This document shows positions 5,857 through 13,160 of a stretch of 13,160 bases of DNA, piece by piece. A model generated the notes under the pieces. The model saw only the letters and a list, made by a program, of their open reading frames with translations, was not told the DNA's origin and did not search any database. The stretch is from an uncultured Lachnospiraceae bacterium. GTDB taxonomy: Bacteria > Bacillota_A > Clostridia > Lachnospirales > Lachnospiraceae. The position numbers and the translations under genes are program-made. The stretch's first letter is position 1. Each line of letters starts with the position of its first letter. Location: the NCBI GenBank assembly GCA_947175285.1, contig CAMWMM010000077.1:1-13160 (forward strand), read 5' to 3'.

Positions 5857-6672
5857 ATGAAAAAATTTTATCATTCAATTCAAAAATTCGCATGCTTAAT
5901 ATGCTTGAGTATGCTGCTGTTTCTGTTAAAGACCGACTATGTCAATGCAGAGGAATCGCCGAGTTCACAAACCGAAAATACGGCAGTGGATACTAGACCG
6001 GATTATGTCATTTACGTGAACACCGCTTTAAACTGTGTTACCGTGAAACAACAGGAGGAAAACGGTACTCTGACACCTATTCGCTCATTTGTCTGCTCCT
6101 GCGGTCGGGAAGGACATGAAACGCCGGAAGGAACCTTTCAGACATCCGCTTATTACGAATGGCGTAAAATGGTGGATGGTACATATGGCAGATATGCCGT
6201 GCGTTTTAATGGGCCAATCCTCTTTCATTCCGCACCGTATCTCGAAGAATCCCCCGACACCTTGGAATGGGAGGAATATAACAAACTTGGGCAGAGCGCC
6301 TCTTTAGGCTGTGTCAGAATGTCTCTAAAAGATGTCAAATGGATTTATGATAATTGTAAACCGGGAACAAAAGTAATTGTATACTCAGACAGTGAGTATG
6401 CCGGAGACCTCGGAAAACCGTCTGCGGTCAAAATAGACGCTGACTCTTCCTGCAGAACATGGGACCCGACAGATACGGATATCAATAATCCATGGCTGAC
6501 AGGAGCGGAAGTATACGTTCCGTTTTCCGGCACCATAGATGAGTTTGACTATGTAGCGTATGCAGACCGGTATCCGGATTTAAAAGATGTGTTCGGCTAT
6601 GACAAAGAAGCCCTGTATGAACATTATATCACCTGCGGAATAAACGAAAAAAGAATCGCTGTTTCTTACTAA
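5857..6672 (+). CDS. Secreted L,D-transpeptidase (YkuD domain)
   Basis: A 271-residue exported enzyme that should form or remodel 3-3 cross-links in peptidoglycan, or attach proteins to it. An N-terminal signal peptide has a hydrophobic core (ICLSMLLFLL) and probable cleavage after YVNA. The YkuD domain spans roughly 48-178: FVCSCGREGHETPEGTF, then RFNGPILFHSAP with His124, then SASLGCVRMS with the catalytic Cys152 in the SxGCVRM motif. The C-terminal tail (about 228-265) carries YVAYADRYPDLKDVFGYD and ALYEHYITCGINEKR, a short motif I know as a recurring attachment in Firmicutes secreted proteins, of unknown role. The ATG at 5857 is preferred because GAGG lies five bases upstream; a GTG at 5851 overlaps the ribosome site. 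It has its own promoter at 5765-5793 and no terminator before the next gene's promoter. Confidence 0.9.
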   Translation: MKKFYHSIQKFACLICLSMLLFLLKTDYVNAEESPSSQTENTAVDTRPDYVIYVNTALNCVTVKQQEENGTLTPIRSFVCSCGREGHETPEGTFQTSAYYEWRKMVDGTYGRYAVRFNGPILFHSAPYLEESPDTLEWEEYNKLGQSASLGCVRMSLKDVKWIYDNCKPGTKVIVYSDSEYAGDLGKPSAVKIDADSSCRTWDPTDTDINNPWLTGAEVYVPFSGTIDEFDYVAYADRYPDLKDVFGYDKEALYEHYITCGINEKRIAVSY

Positions 6673-6704
6673 ATTTTTCCATAAAGCAGTATTGCACTCC
6701 GCTA

Positions 6705-6733
6705 TTGACTTATAAAAGAAATTTTGATACCAT
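6705..6733 (+). promoter_or_regulatory. Promoter for the two membrane protein genes
   Basis: TTGACT (6705-6710, five of six matches) and TACCAT (6728-6733, four of six) are separated by exactly 17 bp. The predicted start near 6740 leaves about 50 bases before the ATG at 6789. It lies just past the transpeptidase stop. Confidence 0.6.
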
Positions 6734-6788
6734 AAATCAGTGCTCATGCCATATAGCACAAAATAAAAAAGAAATGAGGGTGGAAAAA

Positions 6789-7283
6789 ATGGCGAAAGAG
6801 ATGGTTTGGAATTTTGAAATACAAAACGTTCCATACAAAATCGAACTGAAAAAGAATAAGGTATCTATAAACAATGCTGAACCTGTAAAACTGAACAAGT
6901 TTTCAAGAAAATCAAATCTTATGGAAACAAATTACTCCATCATGATTGAAGGAAAAGAAGCGGTATTACATATCAGACAGTTTGGCGCTCCTATTCTGAG
7001 CTATGAAGGCAGAGACTGTGCAACGGGAGAAGAATATGTTCCTGCAAAAGTACCTGTGTGGGGATGGATTTTCATTGTCCTGCATGCGATAGATTGGTTC
7101 CTCTTAATTGGCGGAGCAATCGGCGCCGTAATACAGGTATTAGTGATTGCCGCAATAGCAACAGTAGCTTCCAATACGAAGAAATCAACCGGAATGCGTA
7201 TTGCAGTATGCGCAGGAATCTGGCTGCTGTCATCAGCCGTACAGTTTGTTCTGGCAATGTGGCTTGTTAATGTATTGTATTAA
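6789..7283 (+). CDS. Small membrane protein with an N-terminal soluble domain (unrecognised)
   Basis: A 164-residue protein. Residues 1-85 form a soluble, beta-rich segment (VWNFEIQNVPYKIELKKNK, then YSIMIEGKEAVLHIRQFG and ILSYEGRDCATGEEY). Residues about 88-162 contain two or three hydrophobic helices (VPVWGWIFIVLHAIDWFLL, GGAIGAVIQVLVIAAIATVA, and 137-162). The pattern of the soluble part, W…V.Y.IEL… followed by Y...I.GK, loosely recalls FAIM1-like beta domains, but this is a weak impression. The ATG at 6789 is chosen because GAGGGTGG (6776-6783) is correctly spaced; in-frame codons upstream to 6705 lack a ribosome site and overlap the promoter. It is 15 bases upstream of the DUF1189 gene, so the two are an operon. 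Function unknown. Confidence 0.8.
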   Translation: MAKEMVWNFEIQNVPYKIELKKNKVSINNAEPVKLNKFSRKSNLMETNYSIMIEGKEAVLHIRQFGAPILSYEGRDCATGEEYVPAKVPVWGWIFIVLHAIDWFLLIGGAIGAVIQVLVIAAIATVASNTKKSTGMRIAVCAGIWLLSSAVQFVLAMWLVNVLY

Positions 7284-7298
7284 TACATAGGGGTAAGG

Positions 7299-8120
7299 AT
7301 GATGAATGTATTTAGTGAAATATTTTACTCCATTGCAGGCGTGAAGCGTTATCCGGAGTTTCTAAAGAATAAAAAAGGAAAAGCGGTCTTATATGTGGCG
7401 CTCGTTGTTCTGATTTATTTTGCGATTTCCAATATACGGACCATTCCCAATACAATGGATGTTGTCTCTGAGGTACAGGAAGCCGTCATAAGCTTTCCTG
7501 ATTTTACCTTGAGTTCCAAAGGACTGCAAATGGAAGAACCCTTTTATTATGAGGATGAAGAAGAGGGCATGGTATTCGATTTGGATTCGGACTATATTTA
7601 TATAAACGAATATTCCATATCCGAATGGTATGAAATGCTCTATGATTACAACGTTGCCGTCATCATGGATGAAAAAACGATGGTACTCAAGAGCAACGGG
7701 GAAGTCAACGTTTATGATTTTGAAGATTTGACTTTAGACATCCAGATTACAAGAAACTGGGTGTATGATAAAATCAAATATATTTATCCGATTGTAGTGA
7801 TATTTTTGATATTCTCCTATTTGTTCTCATTTATAGGATATTTCCTGACAGCTTTGTTTGTGGCGCTTGTCGGCATGATTATGTGTTCTTTTATGAAACA
7901 GAAACTGACATTCGGACAGCTCTATCTGCTTTCCTTATATGCAAAAACGCTGCCGCTGTTTATCAAGGGACTGCTCAATTTAATAAATTACAGCCTCTTC
8001 GGTTTCTGGCTTCTGGCATTCGCAATAGCCTGTCTGTATGTCGGATTTGCAATTCATAACATGGATATGCAGGATGAAGAGAAGAAAAGAGCAGAAGTTA
8101 ACGGACCGATTATTTTCTAA
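7299..8120 (+). CDS. DUF1189 family membrane protein
   Basis: A 273-residue integral membrane protein matching the DUF1189 family layout. An N-terminal cytoplasmic motif FSEIFYSIAGVKRYPEFLKN is followed by a first membrane helix (about 29-48). An outward domain (50-158) contains the acidic stretch YYEDEEEG. Four more helices cover 162-182, 183-197, 206-228 and 232-254, and the C-terminus is charged. The family is widespread in Firmicutes and its function is not established. AGGGG (7289-7293) precedes two adjacent ATGs at 7299 and 7302; spacing is five and eight bases, so 7302 is a fair alternative start. It ends three bases before a strong terminator and forms a two-gene unit with the preceding membrane protein. 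Confidence 0.85.
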   Translation: MMNVFSEIFYSIAGVKRYPEFLKNKKGKAVLYVALVVLIYFAISNIRTIPNTMDVVSEVQEAVISFPDFTLSSKGLQMEEPFYYEDEEEGMVFDLDSDYIYINEYSISEWYEMLYDYNVAVIMDEKTMVLKSNGEVNVYDFEDLTLDIQITRNWVYDKIKYIYPIVVIFLIFSYLFSFIGYFLTALFVALVGMIMCSFMKQKLTFGQLYLLSLYAKTLPLFIKGLLNLINYSLFGFWLLAFAIACLYVGFAIHNMDMQDEEKKRAEVNGPIIF

Positions 8121-8122
8121 AA

Positions 8123-8147
8123 AAAGCAGGGGATTTCCCCCTGCTTT
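8123..8147. terminator. Bidirectional terminator between convergent genes
   Basis: AAAGCAGGGG (8123-8132) pairs perfectly with CCCCTGCTTT (8138-8147) around a five-base loop. On the minus strand the hairpin runs into seven T's in a row, a strong end for the Fic-lipoprotein operon. On the plus strand TTTATCTT follows, a weaker tail serving the DUF1189 operon. It lies exactly between the two convergent stop codons (8120 and 8162). Confidence 0.88.
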
Positions 8148-8161
8148 ATCTTATGCTCTCA

Positions 8162-10474
8162 TCACTCCATAAAAGGAATCATCTCATACCTATCCTCCAT
8201 CTCCTGATACTTTTCTATCGTGGTCTGCCCGTCATTCACGAAATATATTAGTGTAATCTGTCCGCCTTCCGCCTGTTCAAGTATCTCTTTTGTATAAGGT
8301 TTGTCATCCGCGCTATAAATCAACCCCGCCTGCATAAGTTTTTCAAGTTCCTCATTACTATAATGCATAGATGACTGAGCCACATATTCAAAGGAAGCAA
8401 TACTCTTTATTTCCCCGTTTTTCTTATCATAAACAACTCCATAACCGGAATGATGCGCAAAGTCTCCCCAGAATCCTCTAAATCCGGGAAATGCCTGGGC
8501 AGTCTCCTTATCATACCAGATACAGACAGAATCGCCCTGTCCATAACCGTCGTACTCATATACGGTAACAACTTCCACAAACTGACTATTCTGAACCGCA
8601 TAAAGTCCGCTGTAAGAGTAGCATTCACGTTCGGTGGGCGCATAAGGATCCGCTTCAAAATACAGGAGCGGTTCTCCCGAATGGTTCAAATCATAAAGCT
8701 TATACTTCTTTTTATGTACTCTTAAGTCCTCCTGTGTTACGGTATGGGTGGGGCCTGCTGAATCATACTCATTCTTGACAACGCTTATGCTGCCGCTTTT
8801 TGTAAACTCCTGATAAAGACTGATTCTCGGCGTTATCTCATTCTGCAAAAGTACCTTGGATATGTAAGACTGCCCCGGCTCTCCCGTCTTTATAATAGAA
8901 GTGCAAATACCATTATCCCATAAAAGATAGGTATTATAAGCCCCATAGACAGTGGAACCCTCAACACGGCTATAAGTTGGGGGAATCACTTCCTTTCCCT
9001 GTTCATTTAAAAATCCGTATTTCCCGTTTTTTTCTATCTGGTAACAATCCCCATATTTGGAAATCTTATTATAATAGTTAAAATTTTTTACCTCTTCCCC
9101 TCTATTGTTATAAAACCTTGACTGTAAATCTTTTTTCATCCAGAGAGCGCCATCTTCAAAAACCTGAATCTTATTATACTCTACCAGTTCTATCAGCTTT
9201 CCCTCTCTGTCAATGATTCCGTAGAGTTCACCATGATGACCGACAACCGCCCTGTCATGACTTATCCAGTCAATACTGTCATAGCAGCATTGTATCTTTT
9301 CAGAAAGGTCGTTGATATCCACACTTTCTATATCCCCGTCCGCATCTGTTAAAACAAGCATTCCTCCCTCTGTGCTGTCTTCCTTTCTCTCATAACTATC
9401 ATAAGAAATATCACGATATACGGCAGGTATCCTGATTTCTCCCTGCAAGTCCACAACGCCGTATAATCCATTCTCCCGTATCAGCAAAAGATTTTCTCCG
9501 GGCAAAAGCGATAACATATCATACAAGGGCTCAAACAGCACATTTCCTTCTTTATCGGCAAGACCGTACTTTTCGTCTTTCTCTACATAGACATAATTTC
9601 CTCCCCTTGTCCAAATAATACGGTCATATTGCTCCAGAAACGCTTTCCCCGTCCTGTCGAAACAGGCATACTTCTCGTCGGAATACGCTTCAATAAACGA
9701 ATCACCTATCGTAACAGAGTCATACTCTATGTCTATGATAACATCTCCCTGTCGATTGATAACGCCAAACCTGCCGTTTTTCATGACGGTTGCCAGTCCA
9801 TCTTGAAAATATCCTGCATCATCAAAAATTGGCTCTATCACAATTTGACCTTTCTGGTCAATATACCCATAGCGTCCGTCGATAGAAAAATAAGCAAGTC
9901 CCTCCTGAAAGGAACTGACGCTGTCGCATTCAAAAGAAAAAACCTGCGTTCCTGTTTTATCCATGAAACCGTAGTCATCTCCTATTGAAAAGTAGGCAAG
10001 GCCTTCTACAAAAGGCGTCGCCCTGTCAAAGTCAAAAGGAATCGCGGTCTCTCCCTGCGAGTCTATATAACCATATTTTCCATCCTTGCAGGCACAAGCA
10101 AGTCCTTCACTAAACGGATAGGCAATATCATAGATACAGGGCGTAATCTCTTCTCCGCTCTCTGCGATATATCCATACTTTTCCCCGTCAAAGATACAAT
10201 AACTTCCTTCTGCCACGAGCACAAATTTTATTCTCTCTGTCGTAGGCGGAGCTGCAAGCAGAGGATAAAGACTGTCTGCCTCTTCTGTCTCTGCCGAAGC
10301 TGACTCTTCGTTTTCGCGCTCTGTAAAGTCCTCGACCTCTGTCTCCGCTGAAGCATCCTCACTGTTCTCTATTTTATTTACTACCTCGTTCCCTGCCACG
10401 TTCTCTTCCCTGCCGCAGCCGGACAGGAAAAGCAGCAGTAAAATAAGGGCTGATTTGTTTATTTGTTTTCTCAT
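8162..10474 (-). CDS. WG-repeat lipoprotein, copy B
   Basis: A 770-residue paralogue of the lipoprotein at 5676-3391. It has the same layout: signal peptide with lipobox LSGC (Cys20) followed by GREE, an acidic linker rich in Glu/Ala/Ser (21-70), 11 YG/WG-type repeats, and a C-terminal domain with YKLYDLNHSGEP and a closing QTTIEKYQEMEDRYEMIPFME. The first five repeats are nearly the same as copy A (for example ITPCIYD, YPFSEGLAC, RATPFVEGLAYF, SSFQEGLAY, DDAGYFQ.GLATVMKNGR). Later repeats and the C-terminal domain diverge more and carry small insertions. GTGAGG lies before the ATG. It starts 16 bases after the fic stop codon on the same strand with no hairpin between, so it is probably co-transcribed with the Fic module, and it ends at the strong terminator 8147-8123. 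Function unknown; a surface location is expected. Confidence 0.88.
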   Translation of the reverse strand: MRKQINKSALILLLLFLSGCGREENVAGNEVVNKIENSEDASAETEVEDFTERENEESASAETEEADSLYPLLAAPPTTERIKFVLVAEGSYCIFDGEKYGYIAESGEEITPCIYDIAYPFSEGLACACKDGKYGYIDSQGETAIPFDFDRATPFVEGLAYFSIGDDYGFMDKTGTQVFSFECDSVSSFQEGLAYFSIDGRYGYIDQKGQIVIEPIFDDAGYFQDGLATVMKNGRFGVINRQGDVIIDIEYDSVTIGDSFIEAYSDEKYACFDRTGKAFLEQYDRIIWTRGGNYVYVEKDEKYGLADKEGNVLFEPLYDMLSLLPGENLLLIRENGLYGVVDLQGEIRIPAVYRDISYDSYERKEDSTEGGMLVLTDADGDIESVDINDLSEKIQCCYDSIDWISHDRAVVGHHGELYGIIDREGKLIELVEYNKIQVFEDGALWMKKDLQSRFYNNRGEEVKNFNYYNKISKYGDCYQIEKNGKYGFLNEQGKEVIPPTYSRVEGSTVYGAYNTYLLWDNGICTSIIKTGEPGQSYISKVLLQNEITPRISLYQEFTKSGSISVVKNEYDSAGPTHTVTQEDLRVHKKKYKLYDLNHSGEPLLYFEADPYAPTERECYSYSGLYAVQNSQFVEVVTVYEYDGYGQGDSVCIWYDKETAQAFPGFRGFWGDFAHHSGYGVVYDKKNGEIKSIASFEYVAQSSMHYSNEELEKLMQAGLIYSADDKPYTKEILEQAEGGQITLIYFVNDGQTTIEKYQEMEDRYEMIPFME

Positions 10475-10490
10475 GTATTTTCCTCACACT

Positions 10491-11105
10491 TTAATCGAGT
10501 TCTTCTTTTATACATTTCCGCACCAACAAATCCATTTTATTGTACTTACGCACAAATGAGTCCACACTGGCTTCTAACATTTCATTCTCATCAGCCATAG
10601 AAAAATCCAGATAAAAATGCCCTGTATTCATGCACAACTGTTGGCAATAAATCCTTTGAGTCCGACCGTTACCCTCCCTAAATGGATGTATCACATTTAA
10701 CTCTGAAAGATAAAAAGAAATTTTTTTACTCACATATTCTATATCTGATTCCCCTTTTAAAAACTTATCTTCTTTTAACTTCTCATACAAATCCGCAAAT
10801 TGTGTTTCTATAAACTGCACCAGACAAAACATATTACCTTTCGCTATATCAACAGTGCGCATCTGCCCAGCCCAACTATAAATATCCTCAAATAAAAATC
10901 TATGAATGTTTTTTAAATGCTTTAAATCGAACTTTCCGGTTATCTTCCCTGATAAAACAGCAGCCTTTACAATCGAAATCTCTCTTTCTACTGTATTTAG
11001 CTGCTGCGCATCATGAATATCAAATTTATTAATTAATACCTGTGTTCCCGGATAGCAATATTTAATATCACCATCATCCCTATATTCATAATAATATTTA
11101 TCCAT
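10491..11105 (-). CDS. fic: Fic-domain toxin (AMP-transferase family)
   Basis: A 204-residue Fic protein. Family members usually transfer AMP from ATP to target proteins, such as DNA gyrase and topoisomerase IV for FicT toxins. The complete active motif HPFREGNGRTQR lies at 140-151, with catalytic His140, the phosphate-binding EGNGR and the closing Arg151. The N-terminal YPGTQVLINK (18-27) and the segment SWAGQMRTVDIAKGN (77-91) are typical. The protein lacks an obvious self-inhibitory helix; instead a small antitoxin with that motif is encoded just upstream, making it a class I Fic system. AGGG is seven bases before the ATG. It starts 17 bases after the antitoxin stop and is followed after 16 bases by lipoprotein B. 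One counted 60-base stretch (10861-10920) is only 30% GC, against 45% for 12001-12060 in the esterase, hinting at separate ancestry. Confidence 0.92.
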   Translation of the reverse strand: MDKYYYEYRDDGDIKYCYPGTQVLINKFDIHDAQQLNTVEREISIVKAAVLSGKITGKFDLKHLKNIHRFLFEDIYSWAGQMRTVDIAKGNMFCLVQFIETQFADLYEKLKEDKFLKGESDIEYVSKKISFYLSELNVIHPFREGNGRTQRIYCQQLCMNTGHFYLDFSMADENEMLEASVDSFVRKYNKMDLLVRKCIKEELD

Positions 11106-11122
11106 TTACTTTCCCTTTTCAG

Positions 11123-11278
11123 TTAAATTTTTTTCTTTATTTCCTCTACAACCTCTTGCCATGTACGTTTTCCTGTAAGAACATCTATAATATTTTTTTC
11201 ATCCTTTTCCGTAGCATACATACCCTCCATTGCAAAAGAAGCCTTTGTGCTATCTAAAATAGCCTGAATTGGTATCAT
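11123..11278 (-). CDS. Fic antitoxin (VbhA/FicA type)
   Basis: A 51-residue protein (53 if the ATG at 11284 is used) on the minus strand directly before fic. It contains SFAMEG at residues 14-19, which fits the (S/T)xxxE(G/N) inhibitory motif of Fic antitoxins. In that family the glutamate (here E18) enters the partner's active site and blocks productive ATP binding. The rest reads MYATEKDEKNIIDVLTGKRT and ends WQEVVEEIKKKI, a small helical protein as expected. The start at 11278 is chosen because AGG lies nine bases upstream, against three for the ATG at 11284. It is 17 bases from fic, so the two are co-expressed. The motif plus position make the call strong although the gene is very short. 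Confidence 0.87.
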   Translation of the reverse strand: MIPIQAILDSTKASFAMEGMYATEKDEKNIIDVLTGKRTWQEVVEEIKKKI

Positions 11279-11335
11279 AATCATTTTCCTTTCCCAGTAG
11301 TTTTAAATTTATCACTTTCATAATATTTCATTTAT

Positions 11336-11365
11336 ATTATACGCTACGAAATACCATCTACACAA
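11336..11365 (-). promoter_or_regulatory. Promoter for the ficTA-lipoprotein operon
   Basis: On the minus strand a perfect TATAAT occupies 11341-11336, about 58 bases before the antitoxin ATG. The best -35 is TTGTGT at 11365-11360 with an 18-bp spacer, matching only the first three positions. The -10 is convincing and the -35 weak. Confidence 0.5.
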
Positions 11366-11382
11366 TTAAAATTTAGTCGTTT

Positions 11383-11410
11383 TTGCAATCTATTCTCTTA
11401 TATTTACTAT
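11383..11410 (+). promoter_or_regulatory. Possible promoter for the esterase gene
   Basis: TTGCAA (11383-11388) and TACTAT (11405-11410) are spaced by 16 bp, each with four of six consensus matches. A second -10 candidate, GATAAT at 11433-11438, lacks a good -35. The region 11285-11481 is an AT-rich divergent spacer and shows nothing else recognisable. Confidence 0.35.
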
Positions 11411-11481
11411 AGAAATATATCGCAGTTTATACGATAATATCTACATAAGGATTAGACTCAAAAAGAACGGAGTGCCATACT

Positions 11482-13160
11482 ATGTATCATAAAAAATATA
11501 CTTTTACACATACCAAAGTGACAGAGTCGTCAAAGCAAAATGACACAAATGTCACCACAGTGGAAATGCAGGATTTATACTCCCCTGAAACCGGATACGG
11601 ATTCGTAACAGAAAAAAACTATCGGGAACAGCAGTCTTTACAGATTCCGGAACTGAATTCCGCTTTTATGCCGGTTCCATGGTATCAGGAAAGCGATTCG
11701 TCCGCTGTACGGGAGGACTTAAGGCAGATTCCTCTCTGCTTTAAATGTGATGTGCCGACGTCCGGAAATTACCGTGTCACAGTCACGATTCAGCCGGAAA
11801 AGCCTATGCAGGATATCCGCGTTTTCACGGGAAGAAGACGGCTTGCCGTACAGCATCCGCACTTAGAGGCAGGAAAAAAGCTTTGTGAAGAAGTCATCGT
11901 AAATGTATCCGATATTATTCCCCGTGGGCATGAGCAGGTGTTTCAGGATCGCTCAATAGATTTGACTATAACAGCGGATTATCCCTGTATCAGCGAAGTG
12001 GAATTAACATCCATAGAATGTCCGACTCTCTATATCTGCGGAGATTCCACCGTAACGGACCAAAGCGCAGACTATCCGTATGCGCCCGAGACCAGTTATG
12101 CAGGCTGGGGGCAGATGATGCCGCTTATGCTGAATAATGAGGTTTCCGTCTCCAACCACTCCCATTCAGGGCTTACGACAGAGAGTTTCCGCACGGAGGG
12201 GCATTATGAGATTGTAAAGCAGTATGCAAAGGCGGGCGACTATCTCTTTTTACAGTTTGCCCATAACGACCAGAAACTCAACCATTTGAAAGCAGAAGAA
12301 GGATATCGTGACAATCTGGTGCAGTATATCGAAGAATGCAGGCAAAACGGCATCCATCCCCTGATTGTGACTCCGGTTGCCAGAAACAGTTGGAAAGGCA
12401 ATGACGGCACCTACAACGATTTATTAAAGGACTATGCAGACGCCTGCTTAAAACTCGGCAAAGAACTGGACGTGCCGGTTCTGGATTTGCATAAACTCAG
12501 TATGGAATTTGTTCTGGAAAAAGGAAAAGAAAATGCAAAAGCATACTTTTTCCCGTCGGATTTCACACACCATAACGATTGCGGCGCCATCCGCATGGCA
12601 GCATTTGTCTGTCAGGAAATCAGAAGAACCTGTACGGCACATCACGACCCGGCATATCAAAAACTTGCAGGATATCTGAAAGAAACGCCTGTCGATTTAC
12701 CAACACCCCGGAAAATTGCACCAATGCAGGCACCGGAAGGATATGAACAGCCGGATGCAGGCGCGGATATTCTTGCCAATTTGAGCGAGCCTGATGCACC
12801 GCTTCTTCGGGCTGACGCACTGGATATGGTGATTCAAAGCGCAGGATTTTTCCAGACGAATGTATATAACGACCTTTTTACAGATGTCATCGGGCATGAA
12901 TGGTATGCCGGAACCGTAGAATGCGCACTGCAAAACGGCATTATCATTCCGGAAGTATGCTGTGACGGACTTTTTTACCCACAGGAGCCGGTCACATTAG
13001 AGCACTTTATCGTGTTTGCCATGAACGGCTATTTGAGCCGGAAATCAGCTCCCGCACAGCAGTCGTGCCCTTATGATGACCTTGCCGATGAATGGGCGCT
13101 GCCCTACATCCGCATGGCATATGGGTTTGGCGTACTGGCGGAAGATAAATCCGATATTCT
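11482..13160 (+). CDS. CE12-type SGNH acetylesterase with SLH-like repeats (3' end missing)
   Basis: The first 559 residues of a larger protein. Residues about 1-185 look like a beta-sandwich accessory domain. Residues 183-380 are an SGNH hydrolase of the rhamnogalacturonan acetylesterase (CE12) type: GDST with catalytic Ser189, SYAGWGQ with Gly208, HND at 261-263, and DFTH with Asp360 and His363. Such enzymes remove acetyl groups from pectin rhamnogalacturonan. From about 440 on, the protein resembles S-layer homology repeats: RADALDMVI, then FTDVIGHEWYAGTVECALQN with GII following, FYPQEPVTLEHFI, and a second unit beginning YDDLADEWALPYIRMAYGFG at the edge. GGAG lies nine bases before the ATG, and an in-frame TAA upstream rules out a longer start. 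The N-terminus MYHKKYTFTHTKVTESS is polar and has no signal peptide, which is odd for an SLH protein. Family certain; exact substrate and location uncertain. Confidence 0.88.
   Translation, partial: MYHKKYTFTHTKVTESSKQNDTNVTTVEMQDLYSPETGYGFVTEKNYREQQSLQIPELNSAFMPVPWYQESDSSAVREDLRQIPLCFKCDVPTSGNYRVTVTIQPEKPMQDIRVFTGRRRLAVQHPHLEAGKKLCEEVIVNVSDIIPRGHEQVFQDRSIDLTITADYPCISEVELTSIECPTLYICGDSTVTDQSADYPYAPETSYAGWGQMMPLMLNNEVSVSNHSHSGLTTESFRTEGHYEIVKQYAKAGDYLFLQFAHNDQKLNHLKAEEGYRDNLVQYIEECRQNGIHPLIVTPVARNSWKGNDGTYNDLLKDYADACLKLGKELDVPVLDLHKLSMEFVLEKGKENAKAYFFPSDFTHHNDCGAIRMAAFVCQEIRRTCTAHHDPAYQKLAGYLKETPVDLPTPRKIAPMQAPEGYEQPDAGADILANLSEPDAPLLRADALDMVIQSAGFFQTNVYNDLFTDVIGHEWYAGTVECALQNGIIIPEVCCDGLFYPQEPVTLEHFIVFAMNGYLSRKSAPAQQSCPYDDLADEWALPYIRMAYGFGVLAEDKSDI

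Noticed and set aside
8162..11284. Mobile element carrying the Fic operon
   Set aside because: No transposase, integrase or flanking inverted repeats were seen; lower GC in fic alone is not enough.

Overview
The window looks like a chromosomal accessory region of a low-to-moderate GC Gram-positive anaerobe, most likely a Clostridia/Lachnospiraceae-type gut bacterium. The evidence is strong GGAGG ribosome binding sites, lipoproteins with YG-type WG repeats, a DUF1189 membrane protein, a Gram-positive L,D-transpeptidase and an SLH-bearing CE12 esterase. No rRNA, tRNA, CRISPR array or insertion sequence was recognised. These taxonomic and functional calls rest on motif reading, not on a database search.

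Layout, left to right. Positions 1-427 hold the probable start of a leftward gene running off the left edge, a small inverted repeat at its start, six 11-bp tandem repeats, a leftward-facing terminator, an extended -10 promoter and three AATAACCA direct repeats. The last two lead into a rightward YafQ-type toxin-antitoxin pair (437-922). A leftward five-gene block follows (5676 down to 958): a WG-repeat lipoprotein, hxlA and hxlB (ribulose monophosphate pathway enzymes for formaldehyde), a SUFU-domain protein and a short gene whose 5' end looks frameshifted.

A rightward segment (5765-8120) carries a secreted L,D-transpeptidase with its own promoter, then a two-gene unit of membrane proteins (the second DUF1189) with another promoter. 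A strong two-way terminator (8123-8147) closes it. Behind the terminator, reading left, is a second operon (11278 down to 8162): a small Fic antitoxin with the motif SFAMEG, a Fic toxin, and a second WG-repeat lipoprotein that is a clear paralogue of the first. From 11482 to the right edge runs a CE12-type (rhamnogalacturonan acetylesterase-like) protein with SLH-like repeats and no signal peptide, cut off by the window.

Themes: two unrelated toxin-antitoxin modules lie within 11 kb. Two paralogous 11-unit WG-repeat lipoproteins sit in same-strand operons on either side of cell-envelope genes, one downstream of ficTA and the other upstream of hxlAB-SUFU. The least expected features are the lipoprotein-hxlAB-SUFU operon, the ficTA-lipoprotein operon and the SLH-like repeats on a protein with no export signal. 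A shared function within either operon is inference from spacing and strand only.
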